From positions 930,001-994,000 of the forward strand of contig NZ_CP101497.1 of NCBI RefSeq assembly GCF_024362325.1: DNA of 64,000 nt, in the 5' to 3' direction. Under the pieces are notes generated by a model. It did not search any database. It saw only the letters and a program-made list of their open reading frames with translations, and had not been told where the DNA came from. The translations under genes and the position numbers were made by a program. This DNA is from Microcella humidisoli. GTDB taxonomy: Bacteria; Actinomycetota; Actinomycetes; Actinomycetales; Microbacteriaceae. Shown here in pieces: positions 42,745-50,318 of the stretch (its first letter is position 1; every line of letters begins with the position of its first letter).

Positions 42745-44031
42745 ATGATCGTCACCATGAACGCGCGTCAGCGGCAGGCACGGCTCCTCGTGCCGAGCGT
42801 CGTCACGGCCATGGTGCTGCTGTCATCGGCCTCGTTCGTGATCTTCCCGCTCATCCCCGCACTACAGGGCTCGCTCGGCGTCACGACCGCCGAGATCGGC
42901 TACCTCGCCGCGGCCGGCTTCGCCTCGGCGCTCGTCGCCGAGCTGCTCGTCGCCCCCGCCGCCGACCGCGGGCACGCGCGCCTCATGGCCGTCATCGGCG
43001 TCATCATGGTCGCCGCGTCGCTCGGTCTCAGTGCCGTCGCCGTCGAGGGCTGGCAGCTCATCGCCGGCCGCGCCGTGGGCGGCTTCGGCTTCGGCATCTT
43101 CGTCATCGCCGCGAGCGCCCTCATCGTGCGCTTCGACCACGCCCGCAGCGGCGAGCTGCTCGGCCGCCTCGGTGCCGCCGAGCTCGCCGGCATCGCCGTC
43201 GGCCCGCTCGCCTCCGGCCTCGCGCTCGCGATCGCCGACCCGAGCGCGATCCTCGCCGTCGCCGCCGTCATCGTGCTGCTCGCACTCGTGCCGGTGCTCG
43301 TCGGCTTCCGCGAGGCGGCCGCCTCGGCATTCCGCGGCGACGACCCGCATCCCACGACCGGCGGCATCGCAGCGGGCGTCATCGGCTTCGACGGCACGGA
43401 TGCGGACCGCACCCTGCGCTTCGGCGCGAGCGCCCCCCGCACGAGCCTCGACCTGCTGCGCTCGCCCCGCATCGTCGGCATCGTGCTGCTCTATGCCGCT
43501 GTTATGGTGCCGACCGGCGCCTACGACGGCGTGTGGCCGCGCTTCATGGCCGACATCGGCGCCGGCCCGGTGCTGACGGCCGCGAGCTATGCCCTCTTCG
43601 CCGTGCCCTACGTGCTCGTCGCCGGCTGGGCGGGCCGACTCGCCGACCGCCGCGGCGGCGTCTCGGCCTACTGGCGCGGCCTGCTCATCCTGCTGCCGAT
43701 CGTCACCCTCTACGGGTTCGTCGGCAACCCCTTCATCGCGACGGGCATGGGCTTCGTCGAGTCGACCGGTCAGGCGCTCGCCTTCATCGGCGCCGCGGCC
43801 GCGATGGCGCACGCCGTCGACCCGGCCCGCGCGGGCTCGGCGCAGGGGCTGCTGCGCGGCATCGGCCTCGCGGCCGCCACGATCGCGGCCGCCGTCTCGG
43901 GGCTCGCCTACGAGGCCGGCGGCGCGCTGCTGCTGTTCGGCGGCACCGCCATCGCCGTGTTCGTCATCGCCGCGGTCGGGCTGCTGCTCGCGCGCGAGCG
44001 TCGCGCCGGCGGAGCGCCCGCTCGAAGCTAG
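42745..44031 (+). CDS. MFS transporter
   Basis: This 428-residue permease has 12 predicted helices in two halves, with a long central loop at about residues 195-235 (REAAASAFRGDDPHPTTGG...). The A-like motif between helices 2 and 3 is weak (APAADRGHARLM), while AGWAGRLADRRGGVSAYWRG matches the equivalent loop in the second half. It is probably a proton-driven efflux pump, given the divergent TetR gene. The start is ATG at 42745. Substrate unknown. Confidence 0.88.
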   Translation: MIVTMNARQRQARLLVPSVVTAMVLLSSASFVIFPLIPALQGSLGVTTAEIGYLAAAGFASALVAELLVAPAADRGHARLMAVIGVIMVAASLGLSAVAVEGWQLIAGRAVGGFGFGIFVIAASALIVRFDHARSGELLGRLGAAELAGIAVGPLASGLALAIADPSAILAVAAVIVLLALVPVLVGFREAAASAFRGDDPHPTTGGIAAGVIGFDGTDADRTLRFGASAPRTSLDLLRSPRIVGIVLLYAAVMVPTGAYDGVWPRFMADIGAGPVLTAASYALFAVPYVLVAGWAGRLADRRGGVSAYWRGLLILLPIVTLYGFVGNPFIATGMGFVESTGQALAFIGAAAAMAHAVDPARAGSAQGLLRGIGLAAATIAAAVSGLAYEAGGALLLFGGTAIAVFVIAAVGLLLARERRAGGAPARS

Positions 44032-44060
44032 TCGTCGGATTCGCCGGGCAGGATTGCGGC

Positions 44061-44477
44061 ATGGGTCGGCAGCGTGGACAGGCAGAGGAATCCGCCGACC
44101 CGCGCGCCGACAAGGTCTGCAGCTCGTGTGGCCGCCGTATCGAGTGGCGGGCGCGCTGGGCGCGCGACTGGGACGCCGTGCGCTGGTGCAGTGACGTGTG
44201 CCGGGCCCGGGGCGTGCGGCCTGTCGATCGGGAACTGGAAGAGAGCATCCGGAGCCTGTTGAGCGGTCGCGCCACGGGAGCAACCATCTGCCCGAGCGAA
44301 GCAGCGCGGGCCGTCGCGGGCGATGACGATGAGGCCTGGCGCGAGCTGATGGAGCCCGCGCGCCGCGCCGCCCGCCGCCTCGTCGCGGCGGGCGAGGTCG
44401 AGATCACGCAGGGCGGGAAGGTCGTCGACCCGTCGACAGCCAAGGGCCCGATCCGTCTCCGTCGGGCGCGTCCCTAG
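44061..44477 (+). CDS. Zinc-ribbon (DUF2256-like) plus DUF3253 protein
   Basis: This 138-residue protein joins a zinc-ribbon-like N-terminus (VCSSCGRRIEWRARWARDW then WCSDVC, giving CxxC...CxxxC) to a DUF3253 winged-helix-like C-terminus (ESIRSLLSGRATGATICPSEAARAV...EPARRAARRLVAAGEVEITQGGKVVDP). The second half has the look of a small DNA-binding domain. Function unknown. The start is ATG at 44061 after GGGCAGGA. The stop shares CTAG with the convergent gene. Confidence 0.8.
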   Translation: MGRQRGQAEESADPRADKVCSSCGRRIEWRARWARDWDAVRWCSDVCRARGVRPVDRELEESIRSLLSGRATGATICPSEAARAVAGDDDEAWRELMEPARRAARRLVAAGEVEITQGGKVVDPSTAKGPIRLRRARP

Positions 44478-44845
44478 TCGGCGGCAGGCGACTGCTGGTG
44501 GGCGCCCACGCGCCAGCGACCCTCGCTGTAGACGTAAGTTGTCGTGGCCCACACGTCGACGGGCTCCCCGCCGCGCGTGCCGCGCAACCGGTACGCGAGC
44601 ATCGCGGCCCGGTCGCCGAGCCGCACGACCCGCTGATCGCTCATCGTCGCCGCACCCCACGTCGTGCCGTCGAGCGCGACGATCGCGGCCGAGCGCTCGA
44701 CGAGCGATCCGTCGTCGATGAGCACGGCATCCGGAGTCATCGCCTGCTGCAGGTGCGTGCCGCCGTCGCCGTGCCGCATCGCCTCCCACAACTCGTGCTC
44801 TTGGTGGATGAGAAGGGCGGGCAGATCGTCGGTGATCGCGGTCAT
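44474..44845 (-). CDS. DUF4440/SnoaL-like (NTF2 fold) protein
   Basis: This 123-residue protein has the NTF2-like pattern of DUF4440: HQEHELWEAMRHGDGGTHLQQAMTPDAVLIDDGSLV, then a four-stranded sheet ending VWATTTYVYSEGRWRVGAHQQSPA. The cone-shaped fold often binds small ligands, but many members are of unknown role. The start is ATG at 44845 with a TGGACT element 6 bases before it. It converges on the DUF3253 gene with a shared CTAG stop. Confidence 0.8.
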   Translation of the reverse strand: MTAITDDLPALLIHQEHELWEAMRHGDGGTHLQQAMTPDAVLIDDGSLVERSAAIVALDGTTWGAATMSDQRVVRLGDRAAMLAYRLRGTRGGEPVDVWATTTYVYSEGRWRVGAHQQSPAAD

Positions 44846-44876
44846 GCGCCCAGTCCATCGGGCGGGCGGGTGCTCG

Positions 44877-45533
44877 TCAAGGGCTCGCGTGGTGGCGCAC
44901 CCACTCGTGCATGACGATCGCGGCCGCGGCGCTCGCGTTGATCGAGCGCGTCGAGCCGAACTGCCGGATCTCGATCGTCTCGTCGGCGGCGGCGAGCGCT
45001 TCGGCGCTCAACCCCGGGCCCTCCTGCCCGAATAGCAGGATGCAGGCGCGCGGCAGGGGCGCAGCATCCACCGGTCGCGAGCCCTCGACGTTATCGACCG
45101 CCACGATCGGCAAGCCGGCCTCACGTGCGAACGCCACGAGGTCGGCGATCGTCTCGTGGTGCGACACGTGCTGGTAGCGGTCGGTGACCATGGCGCCGCG
45201 CTTGTTCCAGCGTCGGCGGCCGACGATGTGCACCTCGGCGGCGAGGAAGGCGTTGGCGCTGCGCACGATCGAGCCGATGTTCATGTCGTGCTGCCAGTTC
45301 TCGATCGCGACGTGGAACGGGTGCCGGCGAGCGTCGAGGTCGGCGACGATCGCGGCCATGCTCCAGTAGCGGTAGCGATCGATGACGTTGCGGGTGTCGC
45401 CGTGCGCGAGCAGCTCGGGGTCGAGGCGCGGGTCGTCGGGCGTCGGCCCCGTCCAGGGGCCGACGCCATGGGTCGTCCACTCCAGAGTCGGCTCGGCGGT
45501 GGGCTCGGCGGTCGGCTCGGCCGGCTCGGTCAT
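44877..45533 (-). CDS. TrmH/SpoU-family RNA methyltransferase
   Basis: This 218-residue SAM-dependent enzyme of the SPOUT class probably 2'-O-methylates a tRNA or rRNA ribose. The three motifs are present: NIGSIVRSANAFLA, ACILLFGQEGPGLS and FGSTRSINASAAAAIVMHEWVRHH, which forms the trefoil knot. The N-terminus carries a short repeat (EPTAEPTAEPT) of low complexity. ATG at 45533 is 6 bases after a TAGCCT -10. It is divergent from the acyltransferase gene with 61 bases between starts. Confidence 0.88.
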   Translation of the reverse strand: MTEPAEPTAEPTAEPTLEWTTHGVGPWTGPTPDDPRLDPELLAHGDTRNVIDRYRYWSMAAIVADLDARRHPFHVAIENWQHDMNIGSIVRSANAFLAAEVHIVGRRRWNKRGAMVTDRYQHVSHHETIADLVAFAREAGLPIVAVDNVEGSRPVDAAPLPRACILLFGQEGPGLSAEALAAADETIEIRQFGSTRSINASAAAAIVMHEWVRHHASP

Positions 45534-45539
45534 GCTCCC

Positions 45540-45545
45540 AGGCTA
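45540..45545 (-). promoter_or_regulatory. -10 TAGCCT, leaderless promoter of the SpoU gene
   Basis: TAGCCT, 6 bases (GGGAGC), then ATG at 45533. The 6 bases also look like a Shine-Dalgarno, so both modes are conceivable. Confidence 0.45.
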
Positions 45546-45579
45546 CGGGGCGCCGCTACCGCCGCCCGGCGTGCTGACG

Positions 45580-45585
45580 TAGCCT
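45580..45585 (+). promoter_or_regulatory. -10 TAGCCT of the acyltransferase gene
   Basis: TAGCCT lies 9 bases before the ATG at 45595, giving at most a few bases of leader. Confidence 0.45.
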
Positions 45586-45594
45586 GAACGCATC

Positions 45595-46956
45595 ATGGCT
45601 TCACCCACCCGTGACCACGCTGTCGACCTCGTGCGCGCCGCCTGCCTCGTCGTCGTGGTGGGCCTGCACGTCATGATGGCGGGCATCACGGTCGAGACCG
45701 AGGGTCTCGCGATCATCAACTCGCTCGACGGGCATCCGATCTTCGCCTGGAGCACGTGGCTCGTGCAGGTCATGCCCCTGTTCTTCGTCATGGGCGGCTT
45801 CTCGAGCCTGCTCGCCTGGCGACGCCAGCGCGAGCGGGGCGTGACGGGCGCCGACTACGTGCGCGACCGCGTCGCACGCCTGGCGCGCCCGGCGCTGCTG
45901 CCGCTAGGGCTCGTCGGCATCACGCTCGCGGTGCTCGGCCTCGTGGGCCTGCCCGACGAGGTGCTCGCCGACGTCGGCTTCCGCATCGGGCAGCCCCTCT
46001 GGTTCTTGGCGGTGTACCTGGGATGCTCGGGCCTCGTGCCCCTCATGGCCCGCCTGCACGAACGCGCGCCGTGGGCGACCCTGCTCACGCTGCTCGCCGG
46101 CGTGATGATCGTCGACACGGTCGCCCTGCTCACGGCGCAGCCCCTCATCGGCGCCCTCAACCTGCTGTTCGTCTGGATCTTCATCCAGCAGTTGGGCTTC
46201 TGCCTCGCCGACGGCTGGTTCGACTGGCGCCGGCGGTGGATGCTGGGCCTCGCGGGCCTCGCCGCCTTCGGCGGGCTGCTGTTCCTCACGACCGTCGTCG
46301 GGTACTCGACCGACATGTACGACAACCTCAACCCCCCGACCGCGGCGATCCTCGTGCTCGGGGTCGGCCAGACGCTGCTGTTCGCCTTCCTGCGCCCGTG
46401 GCTCGCGCGCCTCGCCGAGCGCGAGACCCTCGCGGGGTTGAGCGGTGCGATCAACACGAACGCCATGCAGATCTACCTGTGGCACGTGCCGGTGATCGTG
46501 CTCATCGCCGTCGTGCTGGTCGTGTCGGGCGCGCCGTTCCCCGAGCCGCTCAGCGCGGGGTGGTGGCAGAGCCGGCCGCCGTTCCTCGTCGCGGTCGCGC
46601 TGCTGCTCATCCCGATCGTCATCGGGGTGGGCTGGCTCGAGCGGCGCAGCGATGCGCGCGGCCGCCCCGCCGCGGCGCCCGTCGGCCCGTGGATGGCGGC
46701 ACTCAAGGTCGTGCTCGGCATCGCCGGAGTGGTGACGCTGCTCGTGGCCGGCTTCACGCCCGCGTACGGCGCGGCGATCGGGGTGACGCTCATGCTCATC
46801 GCCGTGCTGCTGCGGTCGCCGCGGCGGCGGGATGCGGGGGCGAACGAGAGCGGCGCATCGGGTGATGCCGCCGCGGCGGGCGGGGTCGCCGCGCCCCGCG
46901 CTCCTGCGGCCGCGTCGGCATCGGAGCCGGTGGCCCCTCCTCACCAGAAGTCCTGA
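45595..46956 (+). CDS. Acyltransferase 3 family membrane protein
   Basis: This 453-residue integral membrane protein begins RDHAVDLVRAACLVVVVGLHVMM, the typical start with a catalytic-type His, and has about ten helices including PLFFVMGGFSSLLAWRRQRERG and QIYLWHVPVIVLIAVVLVV. Family members O-acylate sugars or lipids at the cell surface. The C-terminal 50 residues are Ala/Pro/Gly-rich and probably disordered. The start is ATG at 45595. Confidence 0.85.
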   Translation: MASPTRDHAVDLVRAACLVVVVGLHVMMAGITVETEGLAIINSLDGHPIFAWSTWLVQVMPLFFVMGGFSSLLAWRRQRERGVTGADYVRDRVARLARPALLPLGLVGITLAVLGLVGLPDEVLADVGFRIGQPLWFLAVYLGCSGLVPLMARLHERAPWATLLTLLAGVMIVDTVALLTAQPLIGALNLLFVWIFIQQLGFCLADGWFDWRRRWMLGLAGLAAFGGLLFLTTVVGYSTDMYDNLNPPTAAILVLGVGQTLLFAFLRPWLARLAERETLAGLSGAINTNAMQIYLWHVPVIVLIAVVLVVSGAPFPEPLSAGWWQSRPPFLVAVALLLIPIVIGVGWLERRSDARGRPAAAPVGPWMAALKVVLGIAGVVTLLVAGFTPAYGAAIGVTLMLIAVLLRSPRRRDAGANESGASGDAAAAGGVAAPRAPAAASASEPVAPPHQKS

Positions 46957-47034
46957 TCAGAGCCGTTTTCACAGCGGATCGGTGCTCGACGGTGGACCGG
47001 TCGGGATGTCGGTGCTCGGTGCTTGACTGCCCTC

Positions 47035-48321
47035 ATGACGCACCCCTCGGCCTCCGCTCTCGCGGCACACGCGGCCGAGGGTGCTGATGCCGCGCCGGCC
47101 TGGCCCATCACCGCGATCGACGCGGGGCTCAGTGCGGTGCTCGACTCGATCGTCGAGACCGATCGTCTGATCGCCTCGCTGAGCGCGTACCGCGCCGTCG
47201 TCATCGACGAGGTGCGGCGGCTCGCGCTCCTGGCCGAGTCGCACCTGCCCTCGGGCGGCAGCGGGTGGTCGCGCGAGATGACCGCGCGGCGGGTCGCCGC
47301 AACCGAGATCAGCGCCGCTCTGCGCATCGGCGAGCGAGAAGCCGAGCAGCTCGTGGCCGACAGCTCGTCGCTCGTGCACGACCTCACTCCGACGCTCGAG
47401 GCGCTCGCCTCGGGGCGCATCAGCTACCGGCACGCGAGCGTGCTCGTCGACGAGGCGCGAACGCTGCCCGCCCAGGTCTGGCCCGACTTCGAGGCCGCCG
47501 CGCTGCCCGAGGCCGAGTCGCGCACGGCCGGAGGGTTCCGGCAGAAGGCCCGCGCCATCCGCGAGCGCGTGCATCCCGACTCGGTCGACCAGCGCCGGCG
47601 CGACGCCGAGGGGTCGCGTTCGGTGCGGCTGGAGCCCGCTCGTGACGGCATGGCCTGGCTCACCGCCTACCTTCCCGCCGAGCAGGCGGTCGGCGCCTAC
47701 CGCCGCCTGACCGAGATGGCGAGCTCGCTGGCCGCGCCCGACGAGCCCCGCACCCTCGCGCAACGCCGTGCCGACGTGTTCAGCGACTTGCTCATCGACG
47801 GCATGATGCCCACCTCGGGTCTCGGGCGCGGAGTGCGCGCGACCGTGCTCGTCACGGTGCCCGTGCTCGCCCTGCTCGACGAGGCGCATCCTGCTGCCGG
47901 TGCCAGCACGCTCGAGGGCTTCGGTCCGATCTCCACCGAGGTCGCCCGTCGCCTCGCGGCGCACGCGCCGAGCTTCGTGCGGTTGCTGACGCATCCCGAG
48001 ACGGGCACGGTGCTGTCGGTCGGGCGCGAGCGCTACGCGGTGCCGCGCGACCTGCGCCTGTGGTTGCGCATCCGCGATGAGACCTGCCGATTCCCGGGGT
48101 GCGGTCGAGCGGCGGCGAACTCCGACATCGATCACACGGTCGACTGGCAGCACGAGGGCGCCACCCGACATGACAACCTCGCGCACTTGTGCGAGGCCCA
48201 CCACCAGCTCAAGCACCGCACCGCCTGGCGCGTCGACCAGGCCGGTGGGGGTGCCCTGGAGTGGCGTGCGCCGAGCGGGCGCACGTACCGCACCGAGCCG
48301 GCCGTCGCCTTGCTCGCCTGA
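47035..48321 (+). CDS. DUF222-HNH endonuclease domain protein (13E12-like)
   Basis: This 428-residue protein has the long helical DUF222 domain (residues 30-330; SGWSREMTARRVAATEISAALRIGEREAEQLVADSS, PDSVDQRRRDAEGSR) and a C-terminal HNH nuclease motif CRFPGCGRAAANSDIDHTV...HLCEAHHQLKH, with zinc-type cysteines and the DH..H residues. The family occurs in many copies in actinobacterial genomes and is thought to be mobile, though its role is not known. ATG at 47035 is used; a TTG at 47023 is possible. It lies upstream of an orphan DNA methyltransferase. Confidence 0.88.
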   Translation: MTHPSASALAAHAAEGADAAPAWPITAIDAGLSAVLDSIVETDRLIASLSAYRAVVIDEVRRLALLAESHLPSGGSGWSREMTARRVAATEISAALRIGEREAEQLVADSSSLVHDLTPTLEALASGRISYRHASVLVDEARTLPAQVWPDFEAAALPEAESRTAGGFRQKARAIRERVHPDSVDQRRRDAEGSRSVRLEPARDGMAWLTAYLPAEQAVGAYRRLTEMASSLAAPDEPRTLAQRRADVFSDLLIDGMMPTSGLGRGVRATVLVTVPVLALLDEAHPAAGASTLEGFGPISTEVARRLAAHAPSFVRLLTHPETGTVLSVGRERYAVPRDLRLWLRIRDETCRFPGCGRAAANSDIDHTVDWQHEGATRHDNLAHLCEAHHQLKHRTAWRVDQAGGGALEWRAPSGRTYRTEPAVALLA

Positions 48322-48390
48322 GCCACAGGCCGTCCTCGTGGCCGGCCGAGTCAGCCGGGCGATCGGGCTCGGCGAAGCGCGCCGCAGCGG

Positions 48391-48420
48391 GTGGCGGCGG
48401 GTGGCGGCGGGTGGCGGCTG
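48391..48420 (+). repeat. Three 10-bp tandem repeats in the DNA methyltransferase promoter
   Basis: GTGGCGGCGG is repeated at 48391 and 48401, with a third copy at 48411 differing by one base. The array ends one base before the -10 TAATCT (48422-48427), so it fills the -35 and spacer. Confidence 0.75.
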
Positions 48421-48421
48421 T

Positions 48422-48427
48422 TAATCT
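48422..48427 (+). promoter_or_regulatory. -10 TAATCT, leaderless promoter of the DNA methyltransferase gene
   Basis: TAATCT, 6 bases, then ATG at 48434. The place for a -35 (about 48399-48404) is inside the repeat array. Confidence 0.55.
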
Positions 48428-48433
48428 CGGGCC

Positions 48434-49333
48434 ATGGGCATCCCGGTGCAGGGCGAGCATGGCGCCGAACCCCTGTGGCGACCCGACGGCCCCGACCTGC
48501 TGCTGCACGGCGACAACCTCGTGGCACTGCGCGCCCTGCCCGAGGCGAGCATGCAGCTCGTCTACCTCGACCCGCCCTTCAACACCGGTCGCACCCAGCA
48601 GCGCCGCACGACGCGCAGCGTGCGCGACCCCGAGGGCACCCACCTCGGCTTCACGGGCACGAGCTACTCGCGCACGGTCGAGGCGCTCAGCAGCTACGAC
48701 GACTCGTTCGGGGACTACTGGGCCTTCCTCGCCCCGCGCCTCGTCGAGGCGCACCGGCTGCTGCGCGACGACGGCACCCTGTACCTGCATCTCGACTGGC
48801 GCGAGGCGCACTATGCGAAGGTCGCGCTCGACGCACTGTTCGGCCGCGAGTGCTTTCTCAACGAGCTCATCTGGGCCTACGACTACGGCGCCAAGTCGCG
48901 TCGGCGCTGGCCGACGAAGCACGACACGATCCTCGTCTACGTGAAGAACCCCGCCACCTACTGGTTCGACAGCGAGTCGGTCGATCGCGAGCCCTACATG
49001 GCGCCGGGGCTCGTGACGCCCGAGAAGGCCGCGCGCGGCAAGCTGCCGACCGACGTGTGGTGGCACACGATCGTGCCCACGAGCGGCGGCGAGAAGACCG
49101 GCTACCCCACCCAGAAGCCGCTCGGCGTGCTGCGCCGCATCGTGCAGGCCTCGAGCCGCGAGGGCGATTGGGTGCTCGACGCCTTCGCCGGCAGCGGCAC
49201 GACCGCCGCCGCCGCCCGCGCGCTCGGCAGGCGCAGCATCAGCATCGATGAGAGCCCGGATGCCGTGCGCATCGTGAGCGCCCGCCTCGACCTGCCCATC
49301 ACGGTGGTTCCCCGCCCGAGCACCGCGGGCTGA
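48434..49333 (+). CDS. Orphan DNA adenine/cytosine-N4 methyltransferase (beta class)
   Basis: This 299-residue enzyme has motif IV DPPFN (LVYLDPPFNTG) near the N-terminus and the SAM-binding motif FAGSGTT (VLDAFAGSGTTAAAA) near the C-terminus. That order, IV then I, defines the beta class. HLDWREAHYAKVALDALFG and TGYPTQKPLGVLRRIVQASS are also typical. No endonuclease gene is adjacent, so it is an orphan that may set an epigenetic mark. Its promoter contains 10-bp repeats. The recognition site is not predictable from sequence. Confidence 0.85.
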   Translation: MGIPVQGEHGAEPLWRPDGPDLLLHGDNLVALRALPEASMQLVYLDPPFNTGRTQQRRTTRSVRDPEGTHLGFTGTSYSRTVEALSSYDDSFGDYWAFLAPRLVEAHRLLRDDGTLYLHLDWREAHYAKVALDALFGRECFLNELIWAYDYGAKSRRRWPTKHDTILVYVKNPATYWFDSESVDREPYMAPGLVTPEKAARGKLPTDVWWHTIVPTSGGEKTGYPTQKPLGVLRRIVQASSREGDWVLDAFAGSGTTAAAARALGRRSISIDESPDAVRIVSARLDLPITVVPRPSTAG

Positions 49334-49360
49334 CGGCGGTGGATCCCGAGGCGGGAACGG

Positions 49361-49366
49361 GATAAT
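49361..49366 (+). promoter_or_regulatory. -10 GATAAT, leaderless promoter of the Sua5 gene
   Basis: GATAAT, 7 bases, then ATG at 49374. Confidence 0.5.
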
Positions 49367-49373
49367 CGATGCG

Positions 49374-50318
49374 ATGACGAGCGAACCCGTGCTGCGCGCC
49401 GCCCGCGCACTCCGGGAGGGGCACCTGGTGGCCTTTCCGACCGAGACGGTGTTCGGCCTGGGTGCCGACGCCATGAACGCCGACGCCGTCGCGCGCATCT
49501 TCGCCGCCAAGGGGCGACCCGCCGACCACCCGCTGATCGTGCACGTCAGCAGCGCGAACCTGCTGACCGAGCTCGCCGAGAACGTGCCCGACTATGCACG
49601 GCAGCTCGCCGACGCGTTCTGGCCCGGCCCGCTGACCCTCATCCTGCGTCGATCGGCGGCCGTGCCGCTCGCGGTGACGGGAGGCCAGGAGACCGTGGGC
49701 GTGCGTGTTCCGAGCCATCCGACCGCGGTGCAGCTGCTGCGCGCGTTCGAGGGCCTCGGAGGCCGTGGCGTCGCCGCCCCGAGCGCCAATCGCTTCGGCC
49801 GCGTCTCGCCGACCACGGCTGCCGCCGTGCACGCAGAGCTCGCCGACGCCTTCCTCCCCGGCGATCTCGTGCTCGACGGCGAGCGCTCGCAGGTCGGCAT
49901 CGAATCGACGATCGTCGACTGCACCGGTGCGGCGCCCGTCGTGCTGAGGCCGGGCGCGATCTCGGCCGAGCAAGTCGCCACGACGACGGGACTGACCCTC
50001 GGCGAGCACTCGCCCGGCGTGCGCGTCAGCGGGTCGCTGCCCTCGCATTACGCGCCCACCGCGATCGTGCTGCTCGACGCCCCGCCGCAGCCCGGCGACG
50101 GCTTCATCGCGCTGCGCGAGCACGCCACTCCGGCCGGCGTCGTGCGGTTGGCCGATCCCGAGACAGTGGACGACTACGCCCACGAGCTCTACGCCGCCCT
50201 GCGCGCGGCCGACGAGGCGGGCATCGCTCGGGTCGTGGCGTGGCAGCCCGCTGGGCCGGGCGTGGCGGTGGCCGTACGCGACCGCTTGGCCCGCGCGAGT
50301 CACCGCTCCCGCGACTAG
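49374..50318 (+). CDS. L-threonylcarbamoyladenylate synthase, two-domain Sua5 type
   Basis: The enzyme makes threonylcarbamoyl-AMP from threonine, bicarbonate and ATP for the t6A modification of tRNA. The 314-residue protein has a YrdC domain (VAFPTETVFGLGADAMN, KGRPADHPLIVHV, PGPLTLIL, APSANRFGRVSPT, DCTGAAPVVLRPGAI) and a C-terminal Sua5 domain from about residue 205 (SPGVRVSGSLPSHYAPT). Full-length Sua5 is less common in bacteria than YrdC alone. The stop shares CTAG with the convergent flavoprotein gene. Confidence 0.92.
   Translation: MTSEPVLRAARALREGHLVAFPTETVFGLGADAMNADAVARIFAAKGRPADHPLIVHVSSANLLTELAENVPDYARQLADAFWPGPLTLILRRSAAVPLAVTGGQETVGVRVPSHPTAVQLLRAFEGLGGRGVAAPSANRFGRVSPTTAAAVHAELADAFLPGDLVLDGERSQVGIESTIVDCTGAAPVVLRPGAISAEQVATTTGLTLGEHSPGVRVSGSLPSHYAPTAIVLLDAPPQPGDGFIALREHATPAGVVRLADPETVDDYAHELYAALRAADEAGIARVVAWQPAGPGVAVAVRDRLARASHRSRD

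Noticed and set aside
47035-49333. HNH protein plus methyltransferase as a restriction-modification system
   Set aside because: The DUF222-HNH family is widespread without methyltransferases, and the methyltransferase has its own promoter and no recognisable endonuclease partner.
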